A stretch of 64,000 bases of DNA from Xanthomonas bonasiae (GTDB lineage: Bacteria; Pseudomonadota; Gammaproteobacteria; Xanthomonadales; Xanthomonadaceae): NCBI RefSeq assembly GCF_017163705.1, contig NZ_JAFIWB010000008.1, positions 1 through 64,000 on the forward strand, in the 5' to 3' direction. Of this stretch, positions 44,393 through 52,650 are shown piece by piece. The notes under the pieces were generated by a model. The model was not told the origin of the DNA. It worked only from the letters and a program-made list of their open reading frames with translations, and made no database searches. A program made the translations under genes and the position numbers. Numbering within the stretch: the stretch's first letter is position 1; each line of letters opens with the position of its first letter.

Positions 44393-45712
44393 ATGCGCAA
44401 CGATTTCATCGAACGGCTGCTGCGCGGCCTGTACTCGACCGTGCTGTACATGCTGCTGCCGGTCACCGTCTATCACCTGGTCTGGCGCGGGTTCCGCGTG
44501 CGCCAGTACTTCCAGCGCTGGGACGAGCGCTACGCCTCGTATCCGCAGGCGCGCGGGCGGCCGCGGGTGTGGCTGCACGCGGTGTCGGTAGGCGAGGTCA
44601 ACGTCGCCGCGCCGGTGGTCAACGCGCTGCGCGCGCAGCGCCCGGACATCCGCTGGGTGATCACCACCATCACCCCGACCGGGTCGGAGCGGGTGCGCGC
44701 GCTGTGGGGCGATGCGCTGGACCACGTCTACCTGCCGTACGACGTGCCCGGCAGCGTCGGCCGTTTCCTGCAGCATTTCCGCCCGAGCCTGGCGCTGATC
44801 CTGGAAACCGAGCTGTGGCCGAACATGCTGTTCGGCTGCCGCGACCGCAACATCCCGGTCTACGTGCTCAACGCGCGGCTGTCAGCGCGCTCGCTGCGCG
44901 GCTACCGCCTGCTGCGGCCGCTGATCGGACGCGCGCTGCGCACCGTCACCTGCGTGGCGGCGCAGTCGCAGGCCGACGCCGAACGCTTCATCGAGCTCGG
45001 CGCGCATCCGCAGCAGGTGCGTGCGCTGGGCAACCTGAAGTTCGACATCGCCGTGCCCGCGCAGCTGCCGGCGTTCGTCGCCGCGTTCGGCGAACGTGTG
45101 GCGAAGACGCGGCCGGTGTGGATCGCCGCCAGCACCCACGAAGGCGAGGAGGCGGCGGTGATCGAGATGCACCGGCAGTTGCGTCGGCACTGGCCAGACC
45201 TGTTGCTGCTGTGGGCGCCGCGCCATCCCGAACGCTTCGCCAAGGTCGAGGCGCTGGCGCGCGACCAGGGCTGGCGCGTGGCCACGCGCCGCCAGCAGCA
45301 GTGGCCCGGCGCCGAGGACAACGTGTTCGTGATCGATACGCTGGGCGAACTGATGATGTTCTACGCCTGCGCCCAGGTCGCCTTCGTCGGCGGCAGCCTG
45401 CAGCCGATCGGCGGGCACAACCTGCTGGAGCCGGCCGCGGTCGGCACGCCGTCGGTGAGCGGGCCGCACCTGCACAACTTCGCCGAGATCTCGCGGCGCA
45501 TGCGCGAGGCCGGTGCGGTGGCGATCTGCGAAGACGCCGCGGCGGTGTGCGCGGCGCTGCACGAATTGCTCGGCGACGCGGCCGCGCGCGCGCGCATGGC
45601 CGAAGCCGGCTGCGCGCTGGTCGCCAATGGTCGCGGCGCGCTGCAGCGGGCGCTGCACCTGATCGCCGAGCATCTGCCGCCGGTGGCGCACGACGTGCCC
45701 GCGAACGAGTAG
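44393..45712 (+). CDS. waaA: Kdo transferase (3-deoxy-D-manno-octulosonic acid transferase)
   Basis: A protein of 439 residues, GT30. A membrane anchor lies at residues 11-30. The catalytic Glu68 is in HAVSVGEVN, ITTITPTGSERV follows, and LETELWPNML near residue 139 is a family signature. The C-terminal half has STHEGEE near residue 247, APRHPERF near 278 and PIGGHNLLEPAAVGTPSVSG near 337. It transfers one or two Kdo residues to lipid IVA at the cytosolic face of the inner membrane. Long frames running upstream from 43130 cross the repeat and lpxL and are artefacts. It is followed by a REP-like element and convergent tolC. Confidence 0.94.
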   Translation: MRNDFIERLLRGLYSTVLYMLLPVTVYHLVWRGFRVRQYFQRWDERYASYPQARGRPRVWLHAVSVGEVNVAAPVVNALRAQRPDIRWVITTITPTGSERVRALWGDALDHVYLPYDVPGSVGRFLQHFRPSLALILETELWPNMLFGCRDRNIPVYVLNARLSARSLRGYRLLRPLIGRALRTVTCVAAQSQADAERFIELGAHPQQVRALGNLKFDIAVPAQLPAFVAAFGERVAKTRPVWIAASTHEGEEAAVIEMHRQLRRHWPDLLLLWAPRHPERFAKVEALARDQGWRVATRRQQQWPGAEDNVFVIDTLGELMMFYACAQVAFVGGSLQPIGGHNLLEPAAVGTPSVSGPHLHNFAEISRRMREAGAVAICEDAAAVCAALHELLGDAAARARMAEAGCALVANGRGALQRALHLIAEHLPPVAHDVPANE

Positions 45713-45730
45713 CGCGGTTCGACGCAGGCA

Positions 45731-45800
45731 TTGTAGGAGCGGCTTCAGCCGCGACAGAATCTATCGGTAACGCTGTCGCGGCTGAAGCCGCTCCTACAAG
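45731..45800. repeat. REP-like palindrome pair (REPIN), best-conserved copy
   Basis: TTGTAGGAGCGGCTTCAGCC and its inverted partner GGCTGAAGCCGCTCCTACAA are almost perfect reverse complements, with about 30 bp between the arms (CAGAATCTATCGGTAACGCTG). It lies between the convergent waaA and tolC genes, 18 bp after the waaA stop. Confidence 0.9.
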
Positions 45801-45885
45801 TGTCATCCTGCAAGTGTCATCCTGATCTTGAGCGGACGTCGCTGGCGCAATCAGGCGTTCTTTCCGCCATTGCGCCGCCCCATGC

Positions 45886-45914
45886 AAAAACGGCGGACCC
45901 GAAGGCCCGCCGTT
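45886..45914 (-). terminator. Intrinsic terminator of tolC
   Basis: On the minus strand AACGGCGGGCC and GGTCCGCCGTT form an 11-position stem with one G-T mismatch position and a TTCG loop, followed by TTT. It starts 28 bp after the tolC stop. TTCG tetraloop plus U-run makes this the clearest Rho-independent terminator in the window. Confidence 0.85.
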
Positions 45915-45941
45915 CGCGGTCGTGCAGTTGCCGGCGCAGCG

Positions 45942-47306
45942 TTACTGGGTGCTGCTGCCGGAGTTGAGCTTGGATTCGGCGCTCTGCGTCAGCAGCGCGT
46001 TGATCGACTGCACTTCGGCCACGTCCAGCGAGCCCAGCGCCTGGCTCAGCAGCAGGCGGTTCTGCAGGAAGTTGTAGCGCGACTGCGCATAGTTCAGCTG
46101 CGCCTGGTACAGGGTGCGCTGGTTCTGCACCACGTCCAGCACGGTGCGCGTACCCACTTCCAGGCCGACCTGCGAGGCGTCGTACGCGGCCTGCGCCGAG
46201 ACCACCGCCAGGCGCCGCGCCTCGATTTCGCTGATGCCGGCGACGACGGTCTGGTAGGCGTTGCGGGTATTGCGGTCGAGCGCGCGCTTCTGCTGCTCGA
46301 ACGTGTCCTGGGCGATGTCGCGCTGCGACAGCGCCTGGCGCACCGCCGACTGGGTCGCGCCGCCGGCGAAGATCGGGATGTTCAGGGTCAGGCCGATGAC
46401 GTTGCTGTCGCTGCGCGGCGAGTTGCTGCCGGACACGCCGTCGCCCCAACTCGCATCGCGGCCGACGCTGGCCGACAGGTTCAGCGTCGGCAGATGGCCG
46501 GCGCGCGCGGTGGCGACGTTGTCTTCGGCTTGCTGCACCTGGTACTGGTAGGCGCGCAGCGACGGGTTCTTGTCCAGCGCCGAGGCGATCAGGCTGTCGA
46601 TATTGCCGCTGTCGGCCGGCAGTTGCGGGCGGAAGTCCTCCGGCAGGCTGCGCAGGTCGTGCACCGGCTGCCCGGTGATCTCGGTCAGCGCCTGGTACAG
46701 GTCCTGCAGCGAGTTGCGCGCGGTGATCGTGTCGGCGCGCGCCTGGTCGTATTCGGCGCGCGCTTCGTGCACGTCGGTGATCGGTGCCAGGCCCACTTCC
46801 AGGCGCTTGTCGGCGTAGTCGAACTGCTTCTTGGCGGCGGCTTCGTTGGTTTCCGCGGCGACCAGCGACTCGATCGCCACCAGCACGTTGAAGTAGGCCG
46901 CCGAGGTGCGCACGATCAGGTCGTCGTTGGCCGATGCCAGCGTGTAGTCGGCGGCCAGGCTGCGCGCCTTCTGCGCGCGCAGGGTCGAGAACTGGGCGAA
47001 GTTGACCAGCGTCTGCTGGCCCTGGATCGCGTAGCTGCGGCTCTTGCCGGTGCCGGCCAGTTCGCCGCTGGCGCGCTCGATCTCGCTGTGGCTGCGCTGC
47101 AGCGAGGCGGAGCCGTTGATCTGCGGCAGCAGCGCCGCGCGCGCCTGCACCGCGCCTTCCTTTTCGTACAGCCGGTTCGATTCCGCGCTGGCCAGCTGCG
47201 GGTCGCTATTGCGGGCCATTTCGTAGACTTGCAGCAGGTCCGTGGCGTTGGCGGCCAGCGGAAACAGTGCGGCGGCCAGCGCCAGAACGAGGGATCGGCG
47301 GATCAT
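45942..47306 (-). CDS. tolC: TolC-family outer-membrane efflux channel
   Basis: A protein of 454 residues, signal peptide ending near residue 21 (LAANA-T). The two structural repeats of the OEP family are clear: LLQVYEMARNSDPQLASAES in the first and NIDSLIASALDKNPSLRAYQ in the second. GGATQSAVRQALSQRDIAQD is a further helix signature, and the barrel strands hold YAIQGQQTLVN and VIGLTLNIPIFAGG. It forms the trimeric exit duct for tripartite efflux pumps and type I secretion. No inner-membrane pump is adjacent, which fits a general-use TolC. It lies 18 bp downstream of pcm on the same strand and ends in an intrinsic terminator. Confidence 0.93.
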   Translation of the reverse strand: MIRRSLVLALAAALFPLAANATDLLQVYEMARNSDPQLASAESNRLYEKEGAVQARAALLPQINGSASLQRSHSEIERASGELAGTGKSRSYAIQGQQTLVNFAQFSTLRAQKARSLAADYTLASANDDLIVRTSAAYFNVLVAIESLVAAETNEAAAKKQFDYADKRLEVGLAPITDVHEARAEYDQARADTITARNSLQDLYQALTEITGQPVHDLRSLPEDFRPQLPADSGNIDSLIASALDKNPSLRAYQYQVQQAEDNVATARAGHLPTLNLSASVGRDASWGDGVSGSNSPRSDSNVIGLTLNIPIFAGGATQSAVRQALSQRDIAQDTFEQQKRALDRNTRNAYQTVVAGISEIEARRLAVVSAQAAYDASQVGLEVGTRTVLDVVQNQRTLYQAQLNYAQSRYNFLQNRLLLSQALGSLDVAEVQSINALLTQSAESKLNSGSSTQ

Positions 47307-47324
47307 TGCGGCTTCCTTGATGGA

Positions 47325-47984
47325 TCAGAATGTGAACTGGGGGACTGGCGCGGCGCCACGCAGGTAGTACGCCAGGTCGGTTTCGAACAGCGATTCCACG
47401 CGCGGCGCGCCGGCGTCGGCGTGGACCAGCACCGCGTCCATGGCCGGGGCGCGGCCGCGGACCGCGAACAGGCGGCCGCCGGGCCGCAGCCAGGCCAGGA
47501 ACTGCGCCGGGATCTCGGTGACCGCGGCGGTGATGCAGACCACGTCGAAGCGGCGCTCGCTGTGCCAGCCGAACGCGTCGGCGGTCTCGATGCGCACGTT
47601 GCTGCCGAGCCCGGCGGCATCCAGGTTGGCGCGCGCGGCGGCGGCCAGGGCCGGCTCGATCTCCAGGCTCACCACCTCGCGGCCGAGCTCGCCCAGGCAG
47701 GCGCTGATGAAGCCGCTGCCGGTGCCGATCTCCAGCACGTCCTCGCCCGGCTGCAGGTCCAGCGCCTGCAGCATGCGGCCTTCGATCACCGGCTTCATCA
47801 TGTACTGGCCGTGCCCCAGCGGGATTTCCAGATCGGCATAGGCCACCGCGCGGTGGCTTTCCGGCACGAAGGTCTCGCGCGGCAGCCGCGCCAGCACGTC
47901 GAGCACGCGCAGGTCGAGCACGTCCCAGGGACGCACCTGCTGTTCAACCATCGTTTCGCGGGCTTGGGAGTAGTCGATCGTCAT
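47325..47984 (-). CDS. pcm: Protein-L-isoaspartate O-methyltransferase family
   Basis: A protein of 219 residues. The start TIDYSQARETMVEQQVRPWD and the motif MLQALDLQPGEDVLEIGTGSGF (SAM-binding motif I, here split by position) are typical of the PCMT family. PLGHGQYMMKP near residue 57 replaces the usual catalytic loop with its Thr/Ser (ETISQP in canonical Pcm), so repair of isoaspartate is less certain. Orthologues upstream of tolC are common in proteobacteria. It ends 18 bp before tolC and starts 129 bp after the TetR gene, all on the same strand. The ATG at 47984 is preferred over an upstream in-frame start. Confidence 0.85.
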   Translation of the reverse strand: MTIDYSQARETMVEQQVRPWDVLDLRVLDVLARLPRETFVPESHRAVAYADLEIPLGHGQYMMKPVIEGRMLQALDLQPGEDVLEIGTGSGFISACLGELGREVVSLEIEPALAAAARANLDAAGLGSNVRIETADAFGWHSERRFDVVCITAAVTEIPAQFLAWLRPGGRLFAVRGRAPAMDAVLVHADAGAPRVESLFETDLAYYLRGAAPVPQFTF

Positions 47985-48113
47985 CTGGGGCATCCAACGC
48001 GGTGGGTCGCGCATTTTAGCCGGCGCGGAGGCCGTGCGTATGCTGCAGCATCGCCGCAGCGGTGCCGCCGCGCGCAGTGCCGGAAGTCATCGGGCCGCCC
48101 GGCCGGCGCGGGC

Positions 48114-48773
48114 TCAGCGCGCCGCATAGGCGCGCAGGAAGAAATCCACGCTGGCCTCGACATGGGCCTGGATCCGCACCTGGCTGGGATCGCGGCACAG
48201 GCCGCACATCATCAGCGAGTGCAGTTCGCCCTTGATCAGGCAGAAGAACTGGGAGGCGGCCAGGCCCAGGTCGGCGATCTCCAGTTCGCCGGCCGCCACG
48301 TGCGCCTGCAGCAGCTGCGCCAGGTCCTGCTGGGTGCGTTTGGGACCGGCATTCCAGAACATCTCGCGCACGTGCTCGTCGCCGGTGCCGGGGGCCAGCA
48401 TCATGCGGTGCGTGGCCATGGCCGCCTCGCTGCTGATCATGGCGAAGAAGGCCAGGCCGATCTCCACCAACTGGGCGCGCAGCGGGCCTTTCAGCGCATG
48501 CCCGAACAGGTCGTCGGGCAGCAGCGCCTGGCACTGCGCGCGCACCGCTTCGGCGAACAGGGTCTCCTTGTCGCCGTAATGGCTGTAGACGGTGAGCTTG
48601 GACACCCCGGCGCGGGCGGCGATGCCGTCCATGCTGACCCCGCCGAAGCCCAGCTCGGTGAACATGTGCTTGGCCGCTTCCAGGATCGCCGCACGCTTGC
48701 CCATGTCCTTCGGACGGCCCGGTCCGGCGGCGCGGGAAGAGGCTTTGGGGGAGGGAACGGGTTTGCTGACCAT
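48114..48773 (-). CDS. TetR/AcrR-family transcriptional regulator
   Basis: A protein of 219 residues. A Pro/Lys-rich tail (1-22) precedes the HTH: AAILEAAKHMFTELGF, then GIAARAGVSKLTVYSHYGDK (about residues 50-69). The C-terminal ligand domain resembles AcrR/TetR_C regulators of efflux genes. It lies upstream of pcm and tolC on the same strand and divergent from the seven-gene operon at 48994, so either could be its target. An AT-rich dyad at 48806-48837, overlapping its own promoter region, is the likely operator and suggests autoregulation. The inducer is unknown. Confidence 0.85.
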   Translation of the reverse strand: MVSKPVPSPKASSRAAGPGRPKDMGKRAAILEAAKHMFTELGFGGVSMDGIAARAGVSKLTVYSHYGDKETLFAEAVRAQCQALLPDDLFGHALKGPLRAQLVEIGLAFFAMISSEAAMATHRMMLAPGTGDEHVREMFWNAGPKRTQQDLAQLLQAHVAAGELEIADLGLAASQFFCLIKGELHSLMMCGLCRDPSQVRIQAHVEASVDFFLRAYAAR

Positions 48774-48805
48774 GGCGGCAATACTAGACCAGTCGGTTCG
48801 ATATT

Positions 48806-48837
48806 TATACTATACCGTTAAGTATACTATTTAGTAT
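48806..48837. promoter_or_regulatory. AT-rich dyad, probable TetR operator
   Basis: The 32-bp stretch holds four ATAC/GTAT half-sites: TATACTATAC at 48806-48815, then GTATACTATTTAGTAT at 48822-48837. The last 14 bases (ATACTATTTAGTAT) are a 6-2-6 inverted repeat. It is by far the most AT-rich spot between the TetR gene and the operon at 48994. It lies 33-64 bp before the TetR start and 157-188 bp before the operon start, so it could control both. Confidence 0.7.
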
Positions 48838-48993
48838 GTCAGCTTCGCGCGCCGGGACTCCGATCGAGCGGTTCAGCGCGCGCCAGGCTTGGCTCGGGGT
48901 TTGGCGCCTGCGCAATGATTTGCTTATGCGCGCCTTACATTCGCCTAACGTTCGGCTCATGGTCGGCTAATCGGCGCCGCCGACGATGCCGCC

Positions 48994-49665
48994 ATGGCCA
49001 TCGTCCCCGACTCTCCCGCATCCCATTCCCGCTTCGCCAGTGCCGTGCTGATCGGTCTGGGGCATCCCGAGCGCGATGCCGTGGAAGCGTTCATCGCCCG
49101 CGTCTACCGCCAGCGCTACGGCGCGGTGCTGCGCGGCTTCCTGCCGCATCTGCTGGCCTACTACGACGCCGACGGCGGGTTGCGGGCCGCACTGGGGCTG
49201 CGCTGCGCCAGCGAAGGCGAGCTGTTCGTCGAGCACTATCTCGAGCGACCGGCCGAACTGGCCATCGCCGAGCGGATGCCGCGGCGGGTGGCGCGCAGCG
49301 AGCTGGTGGAGGTGGGCAACTTCGCCGCCGAGCAGGCCGGCGATGCGCGCGCGATGATCCAGGCGCTGACCGGCACCCTGCACGCGGCCGGGCTGCGCTG
49401 GGTCCTGTTCGTGGCCACCCGGCAGCTGCGCAATACCTTCGACCGGCTGCATCTGGCGACGGTGGACCTGGGCGAGGCGCGCGGCGAGCGCCTGCGCGGG
49501 GATCCCAGCGACTGGGGCGACTATTACGCCGCGCAGCCGCGGCTGACGTTCGGCGACATCGCCGCCGGGCATGCGTTCCTGCAGCGCGCCGCCGCGCCGC
49601 GCGCGGACGCGATGTCCCTGTTCCACGCTGGTCCGTTCCAGCCCTGCCTGGCGGGTGCGCCGTGA
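48994..49665 (+). CDS. 'Thermostable hemolysin' family protein (GNAT-like fold)
   Basis: A protein of 223 residues of the T_hemolysin family, which belongs to the acetyltransferase (GNAT) fold group; the hemolysin name is historical. Landmarks are DAVEAFIARVYRQRYGA near residue 28, LGLRCASEGELFVEHYL near 67, RSELVEVGNFAAEQAG near 104, and LRWVLFVATRQLRNTF near 134. It has no signal peptide. I infer an N-acyltransferase that could join an acyl group to an amine. It is the first gene of a seven-gene operon, and its stop overlaps the GTG start of the ligase gene (GTGA). Confidence 0.8.
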   Translation: MAIVPDSPASHSRFASAVLIGLGHPERDAVEAFIARVYRQRYGAVLRGFLPHLLAYYDADGGLRAALGLRCASEGELFVEHYLERPAELAIAERMPRRVARSELVEVGNFAAEQAGDARAMIQALTGTLHAAGLRWVLFVATRQLRNTFDRLHLATVDLGEARGERLRGDPSDWGDYYAAQPRLTFGDIAAGHAFLQRAAAPRADAMSLFHAGPFQPCLAGAP

Positions 49666-51158
49666 GCGCGCCGGGTTTCGCCGAGGTGCTCGGCCAGTTG
49701 CGCGGCGACCAGGAGCGTCTGCTCACCTGCCACGGCGCGATCCGCGAGGGCGAACTGGCCGACCGGATCCGTGCGCTGGCCGACGCGTTGCAACGGCACG
49801 ATCTGCACTGCGTCGCCAGCCGCCTGGACAACGGCAGCGACTGGCTGGCGCTGGACCTGGCGATCCGCCTGCGTGGCGGCGTGCACGTGCCGCTGCCGAC
49901 GTTCTTCAGCGAGGCGCAGGCGCGCTACGCGCTGCACAGCAGCGGTGCGCAGTGCCTGATCGCCGGTGCGGGCATGCCCGCACCGGCGCAGGGCGTGCCG
50001 CTGCATCTGCCGCTGTCGGCCCCGGGCCTGACGTGCTGGCGCCTGGCGCCGATGCCGGTGGCGCTGCCTGCCGGCACCGGCTGCATCACCTACACCTCCG
50101 GCACCACCGGCCAGCCCAAGGGGGTATGCCTGGAGGCGGGCGCGCTGCTGCAGGTGGCCGCGTCCCTGGCCGATGCGGCCTCGGCGCTGGCGCCGCGCCG
50201 CCACCTGTGCCTGATGCCGCTGTCCACGTTGCTGGAGAACGTGGCCGGGGTCTACGCCACGCTGTTGTCCGGCGCGCAGATCGCAGTGCCGTCGCTGGCC
50301 GAGATCGGCTACAGCGGCGCGGCCGGACTCGACATTCCGACCTTGATCGCCTGCCTGCATCGCTACCAGCCGCACAGCGTGATCCTGGTGCCGCAGCTGC
50401 TGCTGGCGCTGGTGATGGCGGCCGAACAGGGCGTGGCGCTGCCGGCCTCGCTGCGCTACCTGGCGGTCGGCGGCGGCCGGGTCGGTCCGGGTCTGCTGCG
50501 TCGCGCCGCGGCGCTGCGGTTGCCGGTGTTCGAAGGCTACGGACTGACCGAGTGCGCCTCGGTGGTGGCGCTGAACCGGCCCGAGGCGCAGCGCGCCGGC
50601 AGCGTCGGCCGCGCGCTGCCGCATGCGCGGGTCAGTGCGATCGACGGCGAACTGTGGGTCGACGGCGTGCGCTGCCTGGGCTACCTCGGCGCGGAGGGGC
50701 CGCCTGCCGGCGCCATCGCCACCGGCGACCTGGGCCATGTCGACGACGAAGGCTTCGTCCACGTCACCGGCCGCCGCAAGCATGTGTTCATCACCGCCTA
50801 CGGCCGCAACGTGTCGCCGGAGTGGGTGGAAAGCGAACTGTTGCAGCACCCGCACATTGCCCAGGCGGTGGTCTGCGGCGAAGCGCGCGCGCACAACCTG
50901 GCGGTGCTGTGGCCGCGCAACCCCGCGCTGGACGATGCGGCGATCGCGCGCGCGCTGGCCGAGGTCAACGCCGGCCTGCCGGACTACGCGCGCGTATCCG
51001 GCTTCGTCCGCGCCAGCGCGCCATTTACCGCCGCCGACGGCCTGCTCACCGGCAACGGCCGCCCGCGCCGCGACGCGATCCTGCAGCGCCATGCCGATGC
51101 CATCGCGCAGCGCTACGCCGAACTCGAACCCCTTTCCTCCCACGGAGCTTCCCGATGA
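49662..51158 (+). CDS. AMP-dependent acyl ligase (ANL superfamily) with altered A10 lysine
   Basis: A protein of 498 residues from a GTG start that overlaps the upstream stop. The ANL core motifs are YTSGTTGQPKG (A3, residues 144-154), YGLTE (A5, 293-297), TGD (A7, 354-356) and GRRKHVFITAYGRNVSP (A8, about 370-386). At A10, where the catalytic Lys normally sits as NGK, the sequence is LTGNGRPRRD, with Arg467. This Lys is needed for efficient adenylation in characterised members, so activity may be slow or the enzyme specialised. No carrier-protein domain is attached. It probably activates a fatty or aryl acid for the operon. It ends in an ATGA overlap with the next gene. Confidence 0.87.
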   Translation: MSAPGFAEVLGQLRGDQERLLTCHGAIREGELADRIRALADALQRHDLHCVASRLDNGSDWLALDLAIRLRGGVHVPLPTFFSEAQARYALHSSGAQCLIAGAGMPAPAQGVPLHLPLSAPGLTCWRLAPMPVALPAGTGCITYTSGTTGQPKGVCLEAGALLQVAASLADAASALAPRRHLCLMPLSTLLENVAGVYATLLSGAQIAVPSLAEIGYSGAAGLDIPTLIACLHRYQPHSVILVPQLLLALVMAAEQGVALPASLRYLAVGGGRVGPGLLRRAAALRLPVFEGYGLTECASVVALNRPEAQRAGSVGRALPHARVSAIDGELWVDGVRCLGYLGAEGPPAGAIATGDLGHVDDEGFVHVTGRRKHVFITAYGRNVSPEWVESELLQHPHIAQAVVCGEARAHNLAVLWPRNPALDDAAIARALAEVNAGLPDYARVSGFVRASAPFTAADGLLTGNGRPRRDAILQRHADAIAQRYAELEPLSSHGASR

Positions 51159-51832
51159 CCTTCCATGAGCGCTTGCTCGCCGAGACCCAGGCCGAACGCG
51201 CCGCCATGATCTCGATCCCGATCATCCAGTCGGCGCTGGCCGGACAGATCGCGCGCGAGGACTACCTGGCCTTCCTCGGCCAGGCCTACCACCACGTGCG
51301 CCACACGGTGCCGCTGCTGATGGCCTGCGGCGCGCGCCTGCCGGCGCGGCTGGAGTGGCTGCGCACCGCCGTCGCCGACTACATCGAGGAGGAACTGGGT
51401 CATCAGGAATGGATCCTCGACGACCTGGCCGCGTGCGGCGCCGACCGCGCCGCCGCCGCGGCGTCCGAACCGGCCGCCGCGACCGAGCTGATGGTGGCCT
51501 ACGCCTACGACACCATCGCCCGCGGCAACCCGGTCGGTTTCTTCGGCATGGTGATGGTGCTGGAAGGCACCAGCGTGGCGCTGGCCACGCGCGCGGCCGA
51601 GAGCATCGAGACCACGCTGGGCCTGCCGCGCAATGCCTTCAGCTACCTGCGTTCGCACGGCGACCTGGACATCGAGCATGTCGGTTTCTTCGTCGGGTTG
51701 ATGGACCGCCTCGACGACCCCGACGACCAGCGCGCGGTGCTGCACGCGGCCAAGCGCTTTTACGGCCTGTACGGCGACATCTTCCGCAGCCTGCGCGCGC
51801 TGCCGGCGCCGCGCATGGCGGAGGCGGCGTGA
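51155..51832 (+). CDS. TenA-like / haem-oxygenase-like dinuclear-iron oxidase (HDO)
   Basis: A protein of 225 residues, haem-oxygenase-like helical fold, annotated in relatives as 'iron-containing redox enzyme'. Candidate iron ligands are Glu79 or Glu80 and His83 in EEELGHQEW, Glu137 in VLEGTSV, and His168, Asp172, His175 in HGDLDIEHVGFF. The last group has the H-x3-D-x2-H spacing reported for the CADD/HDO group. Known relatives make terminal alkenes (UndA), p-aminobenzoate (CADD) or N-oxygenated products (SznF). The TenA thiaminase Cys is not where TenA has it. It acts on the product of the ligase or transferase in this operon, by inference. It overlaps both neighbours. Confidence 0.85.
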   Translation: MTFHERLLAETQAERAAMISIPIIQSALAGQIAREDYLAFLGQAYHHVRHTVPLLMACGARLPARLEWLRTAVADYIEEELGHQEWILDDLAACGADRAAAAASEPAAATELMVAYAYDTIARGNPVGFFGMVMVLEGTSVALATRAAESIETTLGLPRNAFSYLRSHGDLDIEHVGFFVGLMDRLDDPDDQRAVLHAAKRFYGLYGDIFRSLRALPAPRMAEAA

Positions 51833-52650
51833 TGGACCTGCGCGGCCGGAGCGTGGTGTTGACCGGTGCCAGCGGCGGCATCGGCGCGGCGTTGTGCGAC
51901 GAACTGGTCGCCGCCGGCACCCGGGTGCTGGCGGTGGGGCGCGACCCGCTGCGGTTGGCGCAGGTGGCCAGCCGCCATCCGCAGGGCCAGGTGCTGGCGT
52001 TGCCGGCGGACCTGTGCAACGACAGCGGCCGCGCGCAATTGCTGGCGGCGGCGCGCGCGCTGCAGGCGCCGCCGTCGCTGCTGCTGATCGCGCATGCGCA
52101 GAGCGGCTTCGGTCTGTTCGCCGAACAGTCCGAGCAGGAACTGCGGCGCATGCTCGAAACCAATCTGCTGGCGCCGATGCTGCTGGTGCGCGCGCTGCTG
52201 CCGTTGCTGCAGGCGCAGCCGCAGGCGGCCGTGGTCGCGGTCGGTTCGACCTTCGGCAGTCTGGGATTTCCGGGCTTCGCCGGTTACAGCGCCAGCAAGT
52301 TCGGTCTGCGCGGCCTGTTCGAGGCGCTGGCCCGCGAATACGCCGACAGCCACGTGCGCTTCCAGTACCTGGCGCCGCGCGCCACCCGCACCGCGTTCAA
52401 CACGGCCCAGGTCGATGCGCTGAACCAGGAACTGAAGGTCGGCGCCGACACGCCCGAGCAGGTGGCGCGCGCCTTGCGCGAGGCGATCGAGCGCGGCGAC
52501 AGGCGGCTGCAGATCGGTTGGCCGGAAAAACTCTTCGCACGCCTCAACGGCGCCTTGCCCGGTCTGGTCGACCGCAGCCTGAAGGCGCAACTGCCCGTGG
52601 TGCGGCGCCATGCCGCCCGGGTTCCTTCCGATCTTGGAGACCTCCGATGA
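51832..52650 (+). CDS. Short-chain dehydrogenase/reductase
   Basis: A protein of 272 residues. The cofactor motif is TGASGGIG (residues 11-18), with VGRDPLR (Arg37) suggesting NADP preference. Asn111 and the catalytic triad Ser139, Tyr152 and Lys156 (GYSASKFG) are intact. The NNAG loop is replaced by LIAHAQSG, which is less common. The C-terminal region (PEKLFARLNGALPGLVDRSL) is typical of the DltE/SDR group that acts on fatty or lipid substrates. It starts on the last base of the preceding stop (TGATG) and ends in ATGA overlap with the next gene, so it is coupled on both sides. The likely role is reduction of a carbonyl intermediate. Confidence 0.87.
   Translation: MDLRGRSVVLTGASGGIGAALCDELVAAGTRVLAVGRDPLRLAQVASRHPQGQVLALPADLCNDSGRAQLLAAARALQAPPSLLLIAHAQSGFGLFAEQSEQELRRMLETNLLAPMLLVRALLPLLQAQPQAAVVAVGSTFGSLGFPGFAGYSASKFGLRGLFEALAREYADSHVRFQYLAPRATRTAFNTAQVDALNQELKVGADTPEQVARALREAIERGDRRLQIGWPEKLFARLNGALPGLVDRSLKAQLPVVRRHAARVPSDLGDLR

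Noticed and set aside
48994-49665. A haemolysin toxin
   Set aside because: The family name is historical. There is no signal peptide or pore-like sequence, the fold group is GNAT-like and the context is biosynthetic.
51155-51832. TenA thiaminase in thiamine salvage
   Set aside because: No thi genes are nearby, the TenA catalytic Cys arrangement is not seen, and iron-ligand spacing fits HDO oxidases.
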